Origin: Plasmodium relictum
Taxonomy: Eukaryota; Apicomplexa; Aconoidasida; Haemosporida; Plasmodiidae
DNA: 64,000 bases
Reading direction: 5' to 3'
Assembly: GCF_900005765.1 (NCBI RefSeq)
Contig: NC_041690.1
Coordinates: 1,302,001 to 1,366,000 of the forward strand
The position numbers and the translations under genes are program-made. Below the pieces are notes generated by a model. It searched no databases and had not been told where the DNA came from. It saw only the letters and a program-made list of their open reading frames with translations. Shown piece after piece: positions 11,364 through 23,390 of this stretch. Positions within the stretch are counted from its first letter, which is position 1, and each line of letters begins with the position of its first letter.

Positions 11364-14324
11364 TTAATAAAATTTATTTGCTCCTTTTAGAGGAATGTTA
11401 TTAACGTTGGTAGATGCACGACCAGAACTATAATAAGGATTTCTTCTTTGATGATTACCTATTGAATAAGAAATTTTTTCTAATTGAGGTGGAACAGGTT
11501 GTTCAGATTCTCTTAATATTTTAACTAAGTCCCTAGCCAGTCTATATTTATCAGCAGTTAAAAATGTGAAAGAGGCACCATGTGATCCAGCTCTCCCCGT
11601 TCTACCAATTCTATGAACGTAATCTTCAATTTGATTAGGGAAATCAAAATTTATAACATATTTTACATTTTTTATATCTAAACCTCTTGAAGCTACATCT
11701 GTTGCTATTAGAATGGGACTTTTTCCTGTTTTAAAATCATTCAAGACCCATCTTCTTTCTTCTTGTTTTTTGTCTCCATGTATGCAAAGTGCAGGCATTC
11801 CATCTAGTCTCAATGCTTTTGTAATAAAATCAGCATCTGTTCAAAAAAAAATTATATATATATTATTATTATTTATTATGGAGCAAAGATAAATTTATTA
11901 TTAATATCAAAATTATTTATTACTTTTTTTAGTTTCTACAAATACTATTATTCTATCGTTATCTTTAAATATTCTATGCAATAATGATTTTAAGTTCCCT
12001 ATTTTTTCATGCTCCTAAATTAAAAAATAATATATTAATATATATTATATATATATAATACATATGCATATATACATTTTACACATTTTTATATGTTTAA
12101 TAAGGATCACATTCTTGTTTTCGTTTTTATTTTTAATGAAAATAAAAACGAAACAAAAACATCATTAACTAACCTCATTGCAAATTTAAAGTGATAGGAC
12201 TTAAAATATATATATTATTTATATATATTTTTTTTTCTTTTTCTTTTTCGACAATCTTGCCACCTTTAATTTTTTAAAAAAAATTATAATAGTTATCCAC
12301 ATGCATATTAAAAACCTCTGTACTATTTAGTTACTTTTATTTTTATTGTTCACATAAAACACTATTGCATTTTTGTGAATAATAAAATTAAAAATAAAAA
12401 TAAATTACAAAAAAACAAAAATAAATAAAATAAAAAGTAAAATAAATATATAAATAACAATAGTAAAAAAAGAGGTAGAAAAAATACATGCGGACACTTA
12501 AAAATATCTTAAGGAAGGGCAAGATTGCCTAAAAAATAGAAAATATTTTTATTAGAAAAAAAGTTATCACTTATAAATTTGCAATGAATTGCTGTCTCCT
12601 TATTAAAAGCAATTCAATAACATAAAACAAAGTATATAATGCAATAAACCAAAAATATTAAAAGTAGAACACATACCCAAAAAAAATATGAAAGAAAAAT
12701 ATAAAAATGTAAGCATACATATATATATGTATTAAAATGAATATAATTATACAGAATAATGGTTATCCAAAAATAGAAAAGTAATATAAAACATATATAA
12801 TAAAGGAAAAAGAAATATAAAGAATATATTATTATTTGTAAAAAAAATATTCATAGCATAATTTCATTTACACATTTTAATTTAGGATACGAATAATAAA
12901 ACATAACAAATCCATAAAAGATATATATTTATAAATTATGACATAAAAAAAATGTATATTTAATTTAAAAAGAACAGCAACAAAAAAAATTATTTATCAT
13001 TTCTTTATTTAAAAACAAAAAACAAATATAAATACAATAGGTAATTATAGAAATAAATACCAAAAGTAAATAAAAGGATAAAAAAAATATCTATATATAT
13101 TGGGAAATTTAAGTTTGTAGCTATATATAATTAAATGAAAAAACCAAATTAAAAAAATTTACAAACATTAAAAGAAAAAAAAAAGGTAATATATAGCAAT
13201 ATGACAAATTCCAAAAAAAAAAAAAAAAAAGAAAATATAAAATTAAATATTAAATATTAAAATAAAATACTTTATAGAAACAATAATTAAAATAAGAAAA
13301 AAAAAAATAAATGTATTACCTCTATAAGATAAATTTCTTGTTTAATACTACGGCAAGCAGTTAAGGTTAGTGAACCAACATTAACATGTATTGGTTGTTG
13401 CTTACATAAGTCTCTTGCAAGAACTTGAACTTCCTTTGGCCAAGTTGCTGACCACATTAGTGTTTGTCTATCGGGTCTTATTTGATTAACAATTTTTCTA
13501 ATTTGTAATTCAAATCCCATATCTAACATTTTATCAGCTTCATCTAATACTAAATAAGTAACTCTCATTAAATTTGTGACATTTTGTTCTAATAAATCAA
13601 TTAAACGGCCTGGACATGCAATTAAAATATGTACTCCTTGTCTTAAAGCATAAATTTGTCCACTTTTTGGAACTCCTCCATATGCACATGTATTTCTTAT
13701 TTTAGATTCAGTAGAGAATTTGATACATTCTTGACGAATTTGTTCAGCTAATTCTCTTGTTGGTGCTAATACTAAAACAATAGGTCCATCACCATATTTT
13801 AAACTTGGTTGAGCTAAAATATGAACAAATGCAGGTAAGATAAAAGCTAAAGTTTTTCCACTTCCGGTCTCTGCTTTGCCTATCATATCCTTACCTGATA
13901 AAGCTATTGGCCATCCTTGTATCTGTATAGGAGTAGGTGCAGTTATATTATTATTTTTTAGGGCTTTTATAACATAATCTGGAAAACCTATTTTATTTAT
14001 TGACACAACTGGATTTGGAATATTATCACCTTCTAAAATTGTTATTTGATATTTGTCTCTTATTTCTTTTACTTCCTTTGTTGTTAATTTAGATATTTCT
14101 TCATGTTCTTTGTAAAAGTTCTTTTCAAATGGAACTAATTTTATGCTCTTCCAATCGATTTGAGTTAAGTTTTTACCAAAGTTATTTGAATTATTATTAT
14201 TATTATTATTACCACCGAAATCGTTATAATTTGCTCTATATTGAGGATATGCTTGATAATTAGCTAAATTGTTGTAATCAGGATGATTATTGTATCTATT
14301 TTGATAGTTATTATAGCCTCTCAT
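11364..14324 (-). CDS. DDX5: DEAD-box RNA helicase, DDX5/Dbp2 type, three exons
   Basis: ATP-dependent RNA helicase (522 aa). Exons: 14324-13320, 12014-11924 and 11836-11364. Intron 1 is 12015-13319 (1305 nt, starts GTAATA) and intron 2 is 11837-11923 (87 nt). The exon 2 reading, starting [20 protein letters not shown], and a split Asn codon at the exon 2/3 junction ([17 protein letters not shown]) match the family without a gap. RecA domain 1 holds the Q motif ([12 protein letters not shown]), [18 protein letters not shown] and SATWP. Domain 2 holds [11 protein letters not shown] and [10 protein letters not shown]. The N-terminal ~45 residues are Asn/Tyr/Arg-rich. P68/Dbp2 helicases act in rRNA processing, mRNP assembly and nonsense-mediated decay. 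Intron 1 is far longer than the others in this window and contains a large inverted repeat, described separately. Confidence 0.95.
12015..13319 (-). other. Long intron 1 of the DDX5-type helicase
   Basis: 1305-nt intron placed between helicase motifs III and IV. It contains a hairpin at 12117-12154, a large imperfect palindrome at 12176-12586 and a further hairpin at 12586-12615. The rest (about 12616-13319) is A-rich on the + strand with no ORF. Most other introns here are roughly 60-340 nt. Confidence 0.8.
12176..12586. repeat. Large imperfect palindrome inside helicase intron 1
   Basis: CATTGCAAATTTAAAGTGATA (12176-12196) is matched in inverted orientation by 12565-12586, differing by a 1-2 base insertion. 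Inside it, ACAATCTTGCC (12251-12261) pairs with GGCAAGATTGC (12518-12528). The CACATGCAT block near 12298-12306 mirrors ATACATGCGGAC near 12484. CCTCTGTACTATT near 12315 mirrors AATAGTAAAAAAAGAGG near 12459. The centre is TTATTGTTCACA (12343-12354) against TGTGAATAATAA (12374-12385). The two halves diverge by indels, but the order of paired blocks is kept. Confidence 0.75.
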
Positions 14325-14819
14325 TTTTTTTTAAAATTTGTTTATTAGTATATACTTGTGTATAAAAATCTATTATTTTTCTCTTTTTGTAAAATATAAA
14401 TTATTTTTTTGAAATATTACTTTTTTATATACTTTTTACTTTATTTTTTTAAAATTTTATTTTTTATGTTTTGCATTACCTTTTGTGTGTTTTTATTTTA
14501 TGACTATATAATATTCTGATATAATAGTTATTTGTATCTTTTGTGTTTTAATTACATATTCTTTTTTATGCCAAAATTTATTATTTATTCGTTTTTTTTT
14601 TTAAATAATCTAACTACTTATTACTTTTAAATATTCTCTAATGTAGAAATATAATTATCTTAAAAAAAATTTTCTATAAAATATTATTTCTATATAATAA
14701 TAATTATCTTTTATTGTACATTTTTTTTTTTTATTTTAATACAATTTAAGTGTAAAAAATTTATTTTTAATTTTTTTAGCATGAGAAGATTTAAAAAAAA
14801 TTAAAACACATGATTACTC

Positions 14820-14822
<3 letters not shown>

Positions 14823-14869
<47 letters not shown>
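14823..14869. repeat. (TA)n microsatellite
   Basis: Uninterrupted TA dinucleotide tract upstream of the DDX5-type helicase gene. Confidence 0.95.
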
Positions 14870-14872
<3 letters not shown>

Positions 14873-15335
14873 TAATAAATGGAAAATTAAAAAGAAAAAA
14901 TCCATAAAAAAAAAAATATAAATTTTAAATATTTTTAAAAATATATTAATAATTCTTTAATTAACAATAAAATAAATATATAAAGGTCTTATAAAACAAA
15001 AGTAAACAAATATTTTAATTTAAAGTAAGCTGCATAAATTTTTTGGAAAAGTGAATTTTTATAAAAAAAAAATTGTATTTAATTTATAATATTAAAATAA
15101 AATAGTTTTAAATTTATTTTGATTCTTTTATTTTATTAATTACGTAAAAAAAAAAAAAAAAGAAAATGATGCTTAAAAAAAAAAAATTTTTAACGCATAT
15201 AAAAATTTAAATTTGAGCACTTAATGAAATTATAAAAATTAACCAAAAAAAAAACGGAAAAAATTAAAAAAAAAAAATATGTAACTGAAGTAAAAAAGAT
15301 ATCTTTTTTTTAACAAATTAATGAAATAAGCAAAA

Positions 15336-15338
<3 letters not shown>

Positions 15339-15393
<55 letters not shown>
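15339..15393. repeat. (AT)n microsatellite
   Basis: Uninterrupted AT dinucleotide tract in the same divergent spacer, about 55 bases long. Confidence 0.95.
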
Positions 15394-15397
<4 letters not shown>

Positions 15398-17040
15398 CGT
15401 ATTTATATTATTTTATCATGCTTTAAAAATTCAAAGGCATATATTACATAGGAAATAAAATTTTAGTAGTCTTTATACTTATTTAGATATTTTTAATTTA
15501 GTACCTTCTTTATTTTTATTTAAAAAAAAAAAAATAAATTTTTAGTTTAATTAAAAATCCAATTGAAAAATTGGGAAACAACAAAAATATAAAAAAATAA
15601 TTTTTATTTTACTTGATAATTAAGACTGCTTCAATTTAAATTTATAAGAATATGCCTAATAAACTTTTAACTTATGAAAAATTCTGTGTTTAAAATATTT
15701 TTATACTTCCTCTTTAATAATATTCTCATTACAGTACTTTTAAGAATATTTTTTTTATTTTTTGTGAAAATGAGAATTTTTTAATAAAATATTATAAAAT
15801 TTTGTATTATCATTATAAGTTTCCTTTTAATTATTATTAGAATTTATATTTTTCTTATCTCATTGATTATTGTTCAGTGAAATAAAGATATTCAATAAGA
15901 AAAGAATACTTGAAGTATTACTAATTATTATAAAAATTACAACTGTTACTTTACAAAAATTATTTCCACCATTTTTTTTTATAATTAATCATTTAAAAAA
16001 TTTTAATATATATAAAAAAAATCTCGAAAAAAAAATTGGTTATCTCTTTTTTTTCTTTTGTTTAAGTTACCTCTGAATATTTGATGTATTAGGAAGTTCT
16101 CATGTTAACTAAAATTTTTCATATTATGATATTAAGAAAAAAAATTAAGCAATTTCATTTAAAAAAAAAATTTAAATATAAAAATAAATAATTTATTTTA
16201 ATATTCTTTAAAATACCTATTAAAATTAGTGTCCTATGCATAAAAACATATAATGATATAAAAAAATTACAGAAAATACTTAAACTAATTTTAAAAGGTT
16301 TTTTCCTTCCTTTTTTTTTTGTCTTTTTAATAATATTTTGCAAGGATGTATATTTTCTCTTTATTCTCTTTATATTTTTTTTTTCTTTATATATTTGAAC
16401 TATGGATTCTTTAATTTGGTTTTAAGTCTGTACTATTGTATCATGTATTTATATCTAACCGATACAATTATTGTTATTGTTATTTTTATTAATACTATTA
16501 TTATATTCATTTTCATTTTTTTTTTTTTTTTTTTTTTGTTCTAATATAATGAGACCTTGGGTATTAGTGCATGCTATGGTGGAAATTTTTTATATATCCA
16601 AATGATATTCAGAAGAAAAAAAAAAAGATTAGATCTTTCCATGTACTTAATAATAAGAAAAAAAAAAGAAACTAAAAAAATACAAATTGTGTAATCTATA
16701 AAAAGCACTTATAAATCATATGTAACTAAAATTTAAGCTCAGATAAATGTGTATCAATGGATAAATTTATCTTTACATAAATATAAATTTCATATGCTTA
16801 AATAGAAATGATAAATTTTTATAAGATACAAAATTATTATTAATTCTTTTATGAAATCTTTTTTTAATATTGTTGAAAGAATATATTTATTTTTATTTTA
16901 ATAAAGAAAAAAATAATATTTAGTATTTACTTTTCAGAAAGATTGAAAATAGCTCTTCATTTTTTTTATTTTATATTTTTTGTTTTTTTTTTTCTCTTTT
17001 ATTTTTATTTGTAATATATTAAAAAGAATAAAATAAGGTC

Positions 17041-19824
17041 ATGGGTGATTATTTTTATGATTATAACAATAAGCCTGAAGAGAATAAAGAATTTAGAGCA
17101 AATGCGGGGATGTATGATTATTCTAATAAGGGAAATTATGAAACTGCATCTAATTTAAATACTAAAAAAGAAGAAAAAAATTCAAGTGAAAATATCTATT
17201 CGTTAAAAGATGATAAATATGAAAATGTGAGAGAAAGTAATTATAAATCTACTAACAGAGGTTTTGAAAAAAAGAAAAAATCCAAAAATTTTTTGTGCGT
17301 GTTATGTAAGAAATATGTAAAGTTTTCTTTGAATCACCGAATTTTTATTTTTTTAAGTATAATAATAGGTTATTTATGTTTAATTTTAGTTGGTTTTTCT
17401 TTTTATCATAGCATGTTTGAAGAAAATGATCTTGAATTATTTAATAACATGGTGAAAAAAATTAAAATATTAGACCATTTTAAATTAAATGTAAAAAAAA
17501 CTGGAGATGTATTAAATCAATCGAATGATGAAATGGGTAAAAACATAAAGAACTTTTTTAAGTTTTATAAGAAAGAAAAAGCAGCCACATTATTATTTTA
17601 TATGGATAATGAAGAATTTAATAATAAGATATTAGATTATAATATTTTGAAAGATATATATTTTTTACTAGAATATTTTAAACAAATAAAATTAAAAAAT
17701 AATAAAAAATGGGGAGATATATGTAAGAGTTTCGATATTCCATTTAATGATACAAAATGTTTTGTATTAGGTCTTTTTAGCATTTCAGAACTTCAGAATT
17801 TTGACTATAAATTTTTAAATAATTTCAACGATTACTTTAACACTTTATTTAGGGAAGATGAAGATTCCATAAAAAAATTTTTTTCTAATGAAGTTAATTT
17901 TTTACCTCACTTTCTATACTATCCTCATATATTTAATGATGGTACAAACAAATTAAGAGATATAATATCTTCTATATATGAAAATCTGCAAGCTCTTTTG
18001 TTTGTTTTTAATTTCGATGATAATGCTGATGAGTTATTATTGGACGAGTGGTATAAGGAATTAAATTTATATGTTAACTTAATAAATGAGAAAAAGATAA
18101 AAAGTATTACAATAACTAATCCTGATGGTACTGAATTTACCCATCTATTAAACTACAGTAAAGGGTGGAAGTTGGCTGTTATTAATGATAAAATTTTAGA
18201 AGAAAACGAAATTTCCTCCTTTATTATTGGGATAAAATCAAATTATTTATTTATAATTTTTTCATTGTTATTTATCATATTTTATATAAGAAATGTTTCA
18301 AATAAGCTAAAATATAAAGAAAAGTTTTTTCTTATTATGTCCATTATCCATTTATCTTTATTTTCTTTTTTTTCAAGTTTTCTTTTTAATTTAATATTCA
18401 AAATTAGCGTTTTAAGAATTTTTTTGCTAAATTATTTTGTCTTATTTTTCTTGAGTTTTTTGTTTTGTTGTGTTAATTTTTTTTTTTATAACAAATGTTT
18501 AATAGCATGCTCAAGAAAAATTCTATATAAATTAAAAAATCAGGAATATGATAGTAATGAAAAAGTAGATATGAGTAAATATTACATAAGTGCTACATTG
18601 GAATCATTATATTTTGTTGGAAAAATTATATTAGTGCTTATAGTTATATATATGATAGGATTAACATGTACCTATAAAATTATTCAGAAGTTTTCTTTAA
18701 ATTCATTATTTAGCATAATTACTTTATTCTTTTTCTATACTTTTTTTTTTAATAATTTATTTGCTCACTTATGTTACAAAAATAACAAAACATTTTCTCA
18801 ATTAAATTTTGAACTTCATGAATATATAGTTGAATTATCCAAGAAGATAAGCAATAATGAAGATACTGATATAATAAAAGATAAATTGGATGAAAGTGAG
18901 ATTCAGAACATAAGTTCTTATAATATATTAAATATATTAAAAAACTTTAATAATTTATATAAAACTGATAAAAAAATATGTGACTATAATGATAAAAATA
19001 TGGAAAAGAACGACGAGGAAGAAAATTGTGCAGAAAATAAAATAGAACTTCAGCAAAATGCTAAATACACAAATGAGGCAAATGGAGTGATTAAGAAGGA
19101 ATCACCTCATAACTATTACAAGAAAGCATTTTTGTTATCTATTATATTATTATTTTTATTTTTTATAGCAGTTCTCTTATATTTATTTATTAATAACAAA
19201 ACGAAAATAGTTATATATAGATATATAAGTAAGGGTTCAATGGCAAGAACATTTATGGAAAATTTTGAAAAAAAAGCAGGGTATATTATAGAACCCGGTT
19301 ATTTAGTTTTACCTCCATCTTCTGATTTTGATTATGAGAATGAAGAAAATATAGAAAATATTATAAATTTAATCGAAAATTTGAAAAATAAAGGATTTAT
19401 TAATGACCCAATTATCTCATGGGTTAGTGCATATAAGCTTACTAAAAATGACTGCTTAAATATAAGTCCTTTTAATGATCATTATATACTACATGATTAT
19501 AAGGACTCTTGCAATGATTTTGTAACACAGAATAATAATGAAGAAAATTATTTAAAACAATTAAAAGAAGTTTTTTGCTATGAAGAATTACCATGTGATA
19601 ATTTCTATCAGATCATTTATCAATGGATGCATTATAAAGAAGATGATTCCTATGAAAATTATCTTTTTCAAATTAAAACACATTATCAGAACAAAATCAG
19701 CGAGTTATTACCACAATTTCACACAGTAACCCCTCATTTATTTTATGATAATTATATTAAGGTATATATAAAAAAAAAAAAAATCAATAAAGACTTCAAA
19801 GCTGAAAAGAAAAAGCTTCATTTA

Positions 19825-19872
<48 letters not shown>

Positions 19873-20844
19873 TTTTTTTTATTTATTTAGATGGATAAGG
19901 ATTATAGTATAAATAGTAGTAGAATAGGATTTATGTTTCATAATTATGCAAGCAACTACGAGAAAAATTTAGAAAATATAATACAAATAAAAAAAATTAT
20001 TAAAAATAGTAATATTAAGAATGTATATTTTTATTCAGAATCATATGTATTGTACAATCAAGCAATGAAATTTCTCCAAGAATATAAAGTGGAATTAATT
20101 TCCTACGTTTGTATATTTTTTATTTTATTATATTTATTTAATTTAATAGGAGTTTTAATTATTTTTCAATTTTGGTTATGTAATAACTTGAGTGTAATAT
20201 ATTTCACTTATTTTTTCCCTATAAACACTGACATAATAACGTTTATTTTTCTAAAAATAACTACAGTAATATCATTATCTCACTACTTATATTCGACTCT
20301 ATTTTTTAATGAAGTGAAAAATAAACAAAATAATATAATCAATAGCATAAAAGAATCATCCCCATACTTGTTATTTTTGGCATTATGTAAGTGAATAAAT
20401 ATAAATTTTATATAAAAAAAATAAAGTAAATAATAAATATATATAATAATAATTTAAACTAATATATATCTTTCATTACATTCAAAACATAAGACTTTTT
20501 ATTACTTAAATAACTATTCGTTAATATTAATATCATAAATTTTTTTTTTTCTCCTTATTTATGCATAATAATTTCATTTTTCATTATACATTTAAAAATT
20601 TTTTAATATATACACTTATTTCATATTTTATTTTTTTTTTTTTTTTATTTGTATTATTAAGAATATATAAAATTGATTTTTATTTATTGAAATTTTTTTT
20701 TTTATAGATTTGATTAGTTTTAGTATTACTGATTACACTTCAAATGTATTGCGTTTGTTAATATTAAGCCATATTTTCTGGTTCATTCTATATTATTTTA
20801 CAATTTTTTCTTTGTACAAAATTTACATAAAAAATGAATTATAA
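17041..20844 (+). CDS. Patched/RND-like 12-TM membrane protein, three exons
   Basis: Exons 17041-19761, 19891-20386 and 20708-20844 give 1117 aa. Intron 1 starts GTATAT and ends TTTAG; intron 2 has a strong GTAAGT donor and a TTTATAG acceptor. Predicted layout is 1+5+1+5 TM: TM1 ~100-122, a ~270-aa loop, TM2-6 ~395-580, a cytoplasmic charged loop, TM7 ~697-720, a ~250-aa loop with Cys and Trp, then five TM in the last ~140 residues. This is the RND/Patched/NPC1 architecture. TM4 and what follows (CCVNFFFYNKC, then ATLESLYFVGKIILVL) parallels the family GVDxxF ... TSLT region. The second loop has SWVSAYKL and LPCDNFYQIIYQWM, like Patched-family loops. The acidic residues usual in TM4 and TM10 appear as Asn (CCVN) and His (SLSHYL). 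Likely a lipid or sterol handler of an internal or surface membrane; the substrate is unknown and the family call is by hand. Confidence 0.65.
19830..19870. repeat. (AT)n microsatellite in intron
   Basis: AT dinucleotide tract filling much of intron 1 of the Patched-like gene. It stays open in the reading frame as Ile-Tyr repeats and so falsely prolongs the first exon. Confidence 0.95.
20387..20707 (+). other. Intron 2 of the Patched-like gene
   Basis: 321-nt intron, GTAAGTGAATAA to TTTTTTTTATAG. AT-rich only; no embedded gene or structured element seen. Confidence 0.75.
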
Positions 20845-21812
20845 CAAGAATTTTCTTAATTTTTAATAATCATATAAAAAATAGTATACTTTATTTATAT
20901 ATAGGAAACGTAATAAATAATTAAAAAAAAAAAAAATACATAATAGAAAAAAAAAGTGAAAGAAAAAAAAAAATATAAAGTAGCATATAAATTTAATCAT
21001 ATATATATATCTATTTTGTTCTTATTCTATTTTATAAAAGTGTTTTAAAAAAATTTCTTAAAATTAATTTTTATTTTTTATATTGTATAAACATAAAATA
21101 ATGGTATTCTATAAAACAAAGTTTAAATAAAAAGTCTCTAATTTAATTAAAAATTGATTTCTTTAACCTAAAAAAGAATAAATAAATATATAAAAAAAAA
21201 AAACTGAAAACGTAGTACTTTCATTGCACACATCTGAATAATAAAGTGCTTTTTTTCATTTTAAAATTATTTTTAATATTTTAATGTTTTTATAATTAAG
21301 ATGTATTCTTTTAAAATTTAACACAAATGTATGTTTTTTTTTTTTTTTTGATGATATTAATAAAGTAGATATATGAGTTGTAGGGTATTATAAAATGAAG
21401 TTTATTTTTTATAAGAAATAATTAAGTGCGTGGGAAATGTTTAAAAAAAAAAAAAAAAAAATGAAAAAAAAAGAAAAAAAAGAAAAAAAAATACAAGTAC
21501 ATATTTATAAAAATGTATAAATTAATATTGCTAATTAAAAAAAATTAAAAATTAATTATAAGCATATTTCAATATATTATTTAAAATTTTTTTTTATATT
21601 GTATTTTAACTGTTGATTAAAAAATATATTTTTCTTTTTTTATTTGAACCAGTAAATAGAAAAATAAAAACAAAAAAAAAAAAAAAAAAAAAAATCAAAA
21701 AAAAGGTAAAATTAAAAAAAAATAAAATAACTTTCTTAATGCTTATTTTTTTTTTTCATTTCATTTTTTATATATAATTTTTTTTTTTTATAAAAGTTGT
21801 AATAAGATAAAT
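20845..21812. other. Intergenic region
   Basis: Spacer between two tandem plus-strand genes. It is poly(dA)/poly(dT) with a slightly GC-richer stretch near 21205-21250 (CGTAGTACTTTCATTGCACACATCTG) in which I found no snoRNA boxes in the right order. No ORF. Confidence 0.65.
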
Positions 21813-23294
21813 ATGGCTACAAAAATTCGATATAACGTTCATACTACGAACAAGTACTCTGTTTTTGATAGTGATAATTCAGAAGAAGAGACTGAAAATA
21901 AAAATTTAAAAGAATCAACAAAAAATGAAAATAATATTATGTATGAAAATATCATTGATAATAGCAACGGTAAAAAGAGAAAATTTATAACTTTATTTTA
22001 TAATCTTATATTTTATTTTAAAATTTTCATATCTCTCGTAATTTTTTCCATGTTTCTTTTTTTTTTTTTTATTCTATAGAAGTAAAAAAGTCAAATGAAT
22101 TAAAAAATAATAATTCTCCAGTAAATAAAGAATACAATGCTAAGAAACCAACAATTCAACATAATGATAGATATAAATATCCACTTCCTTCATTAAATGA
22201 TGCTAATGAAAATAGTTATAGAAATTATCGTGATAATTTTCATTCAAGAGGTAATATAAGAAATAAATTTTCAAGAAAGAGAGGTGGAGGTTATAGTAAT
22301 GTATCAGCAAATGCTATTGGGAGTAATAATTTTTATAGAGGACCTAGAAATTATGATTATAAAATGAATATTGATAGAAGGAACTATAATAGCTCATATA
22401 ATTATAATAAATTTGATTTTAGAGAAGTAATTAAAAAAAGAAAAATATATAATGCGTTATTCATTAATTTTTGCTTTTTTTTTTTTTATTACAAAAAATA
22501 TTTGATATTTCTGAAGTTTATAAAAATAGTGAATATAGTTATTATTTTTATATTTTATGCATTATATATTTATTACTATTCTTTCTTTTAGTTTATATAT
22601 TTGTAATTATTACTATTTTATAATTTTTAAACAGTAATTATTATTCTCTATATGTATTGTAATTAATTTTTTTTTAATTTTTTGGATTTATATTTTTATG
22701 TATACAATTATTATAATAATAAATATTATATAAATTATATATATATATATATTTTTTTTTTAGAAAATGCTTAATGAATACAATGAAAATAGTGGTAAGT
22801 ATGATAATATAAAAAGAGAAAATATGTTAGATTTAAAAAATAAGAATTGTGATGAAAATGTAAAAACTTCCAGAAAGCATGAATCAGTCACTATTGATTA
22901 TGATCTATATAGAAGGCAGCAAGAAAAAAAGTTAAGTTCAAATAAAATAATTGAAAGTACTGATAAAAAGAAAAAAAAAAATGAGATGAACAATGAAAAA
23001 ATTAATAAAATAAGTAATAATACTAAAAGAAATGATATAGATGAGGAAAATAAAGCAGATCATCCCAAAAGAAAAGCAATCAATGTTTATCAATACATTT
23101 TAGAAGAAGGAGGGAGAGTTGATAGAATTCCAGGATTTCGTAGAAGTTTTAGAAATTTTAGAAAAGTAGAAGAAGGAAATTGGAACAACAAAAATGAAAA
23201 AAACAAAATATCAATTGATGAAAAAATTTTTAAAAAAAGAGACCCTCCTAATATAAATGACACAAGAGCTTTTCCATCTTTAACTAGTAAATAA
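21813..23294 (+). CDS. Basic Stm1/SERBP1-like RNA-binding protein candidate, three exons
   Basis: Exons 21813-21969, 22080-22426 and 22764-23294 give 344 aa. Intron 1 (110 nt) starts GTAAAA and ends TCTATAG; intron 2 (337 nt) starts GTAATT and ends TTTTAG; phases agree. The N-terminus has NKYSVFDSDNSEEE, close in style to the short N-terminal motif of Stm1/SERBP1/HABP4 proteins. The middle is Arg/Gly/Tyr/Asn-rich (RKRGGGYSN, FYRGPRNYDYKMN). The C-terminus has NVYQYILEEGGRVDRIPG, a small Phe/Arg repeat (RRSFRNFRKVEE) and ends RAFPSLTSK. Stm1/SERBP1 proteins bind 80S ribosomes and mRNA and stabilise dormant ribosomes. The fit rests on composition and short motifs, so an unrelated disordered RNA-binding protein is a real alternative. 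No membrane or targeting segment. Confidence 0.55.
22427..22763 (+). other. Intron 2 of the Stm1-like gene
   Basis: 337 nt, AT-only. The first ~165 bases happen to stay open in the upstream frame, with Phe/Ile/Tyr-rich translation typical of intron read-through. No other feature. Confidence 0.7.
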
Positions 23295-23343
23295 TATAAA
23301 TTAAAAAAACTTTTTTTTTTTTTTTTTTTTTTTAATTTTTTTT

Positions 23344-23390
<47 letters not shown>

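Larger units (their letters stand above)
14325..17040. other. Divergent intergenic region, 2.7 kb
   Basis: Separates the divergent DDX5-type helicase and the Patched-like gene. It holds two long (TA)n tracts (14823-14869, 15339-15393), poly(dA)/poly(dT) and short low-complexity ORFs (15870-16544) rich in Phe/Ile/Lys that look random. A small GC-richer block at about 16549-16585, with GTGCATGCTA and TGGTGG, is unassigned. Confidence 0.65.

Noticed and set aside
15870-16544. Short plus and minus ORFs in the helicase/Patched-like spacer
   Set aside because: Phe/Ile/Lys-rich random translation; no start context, no splice logic, no motif.
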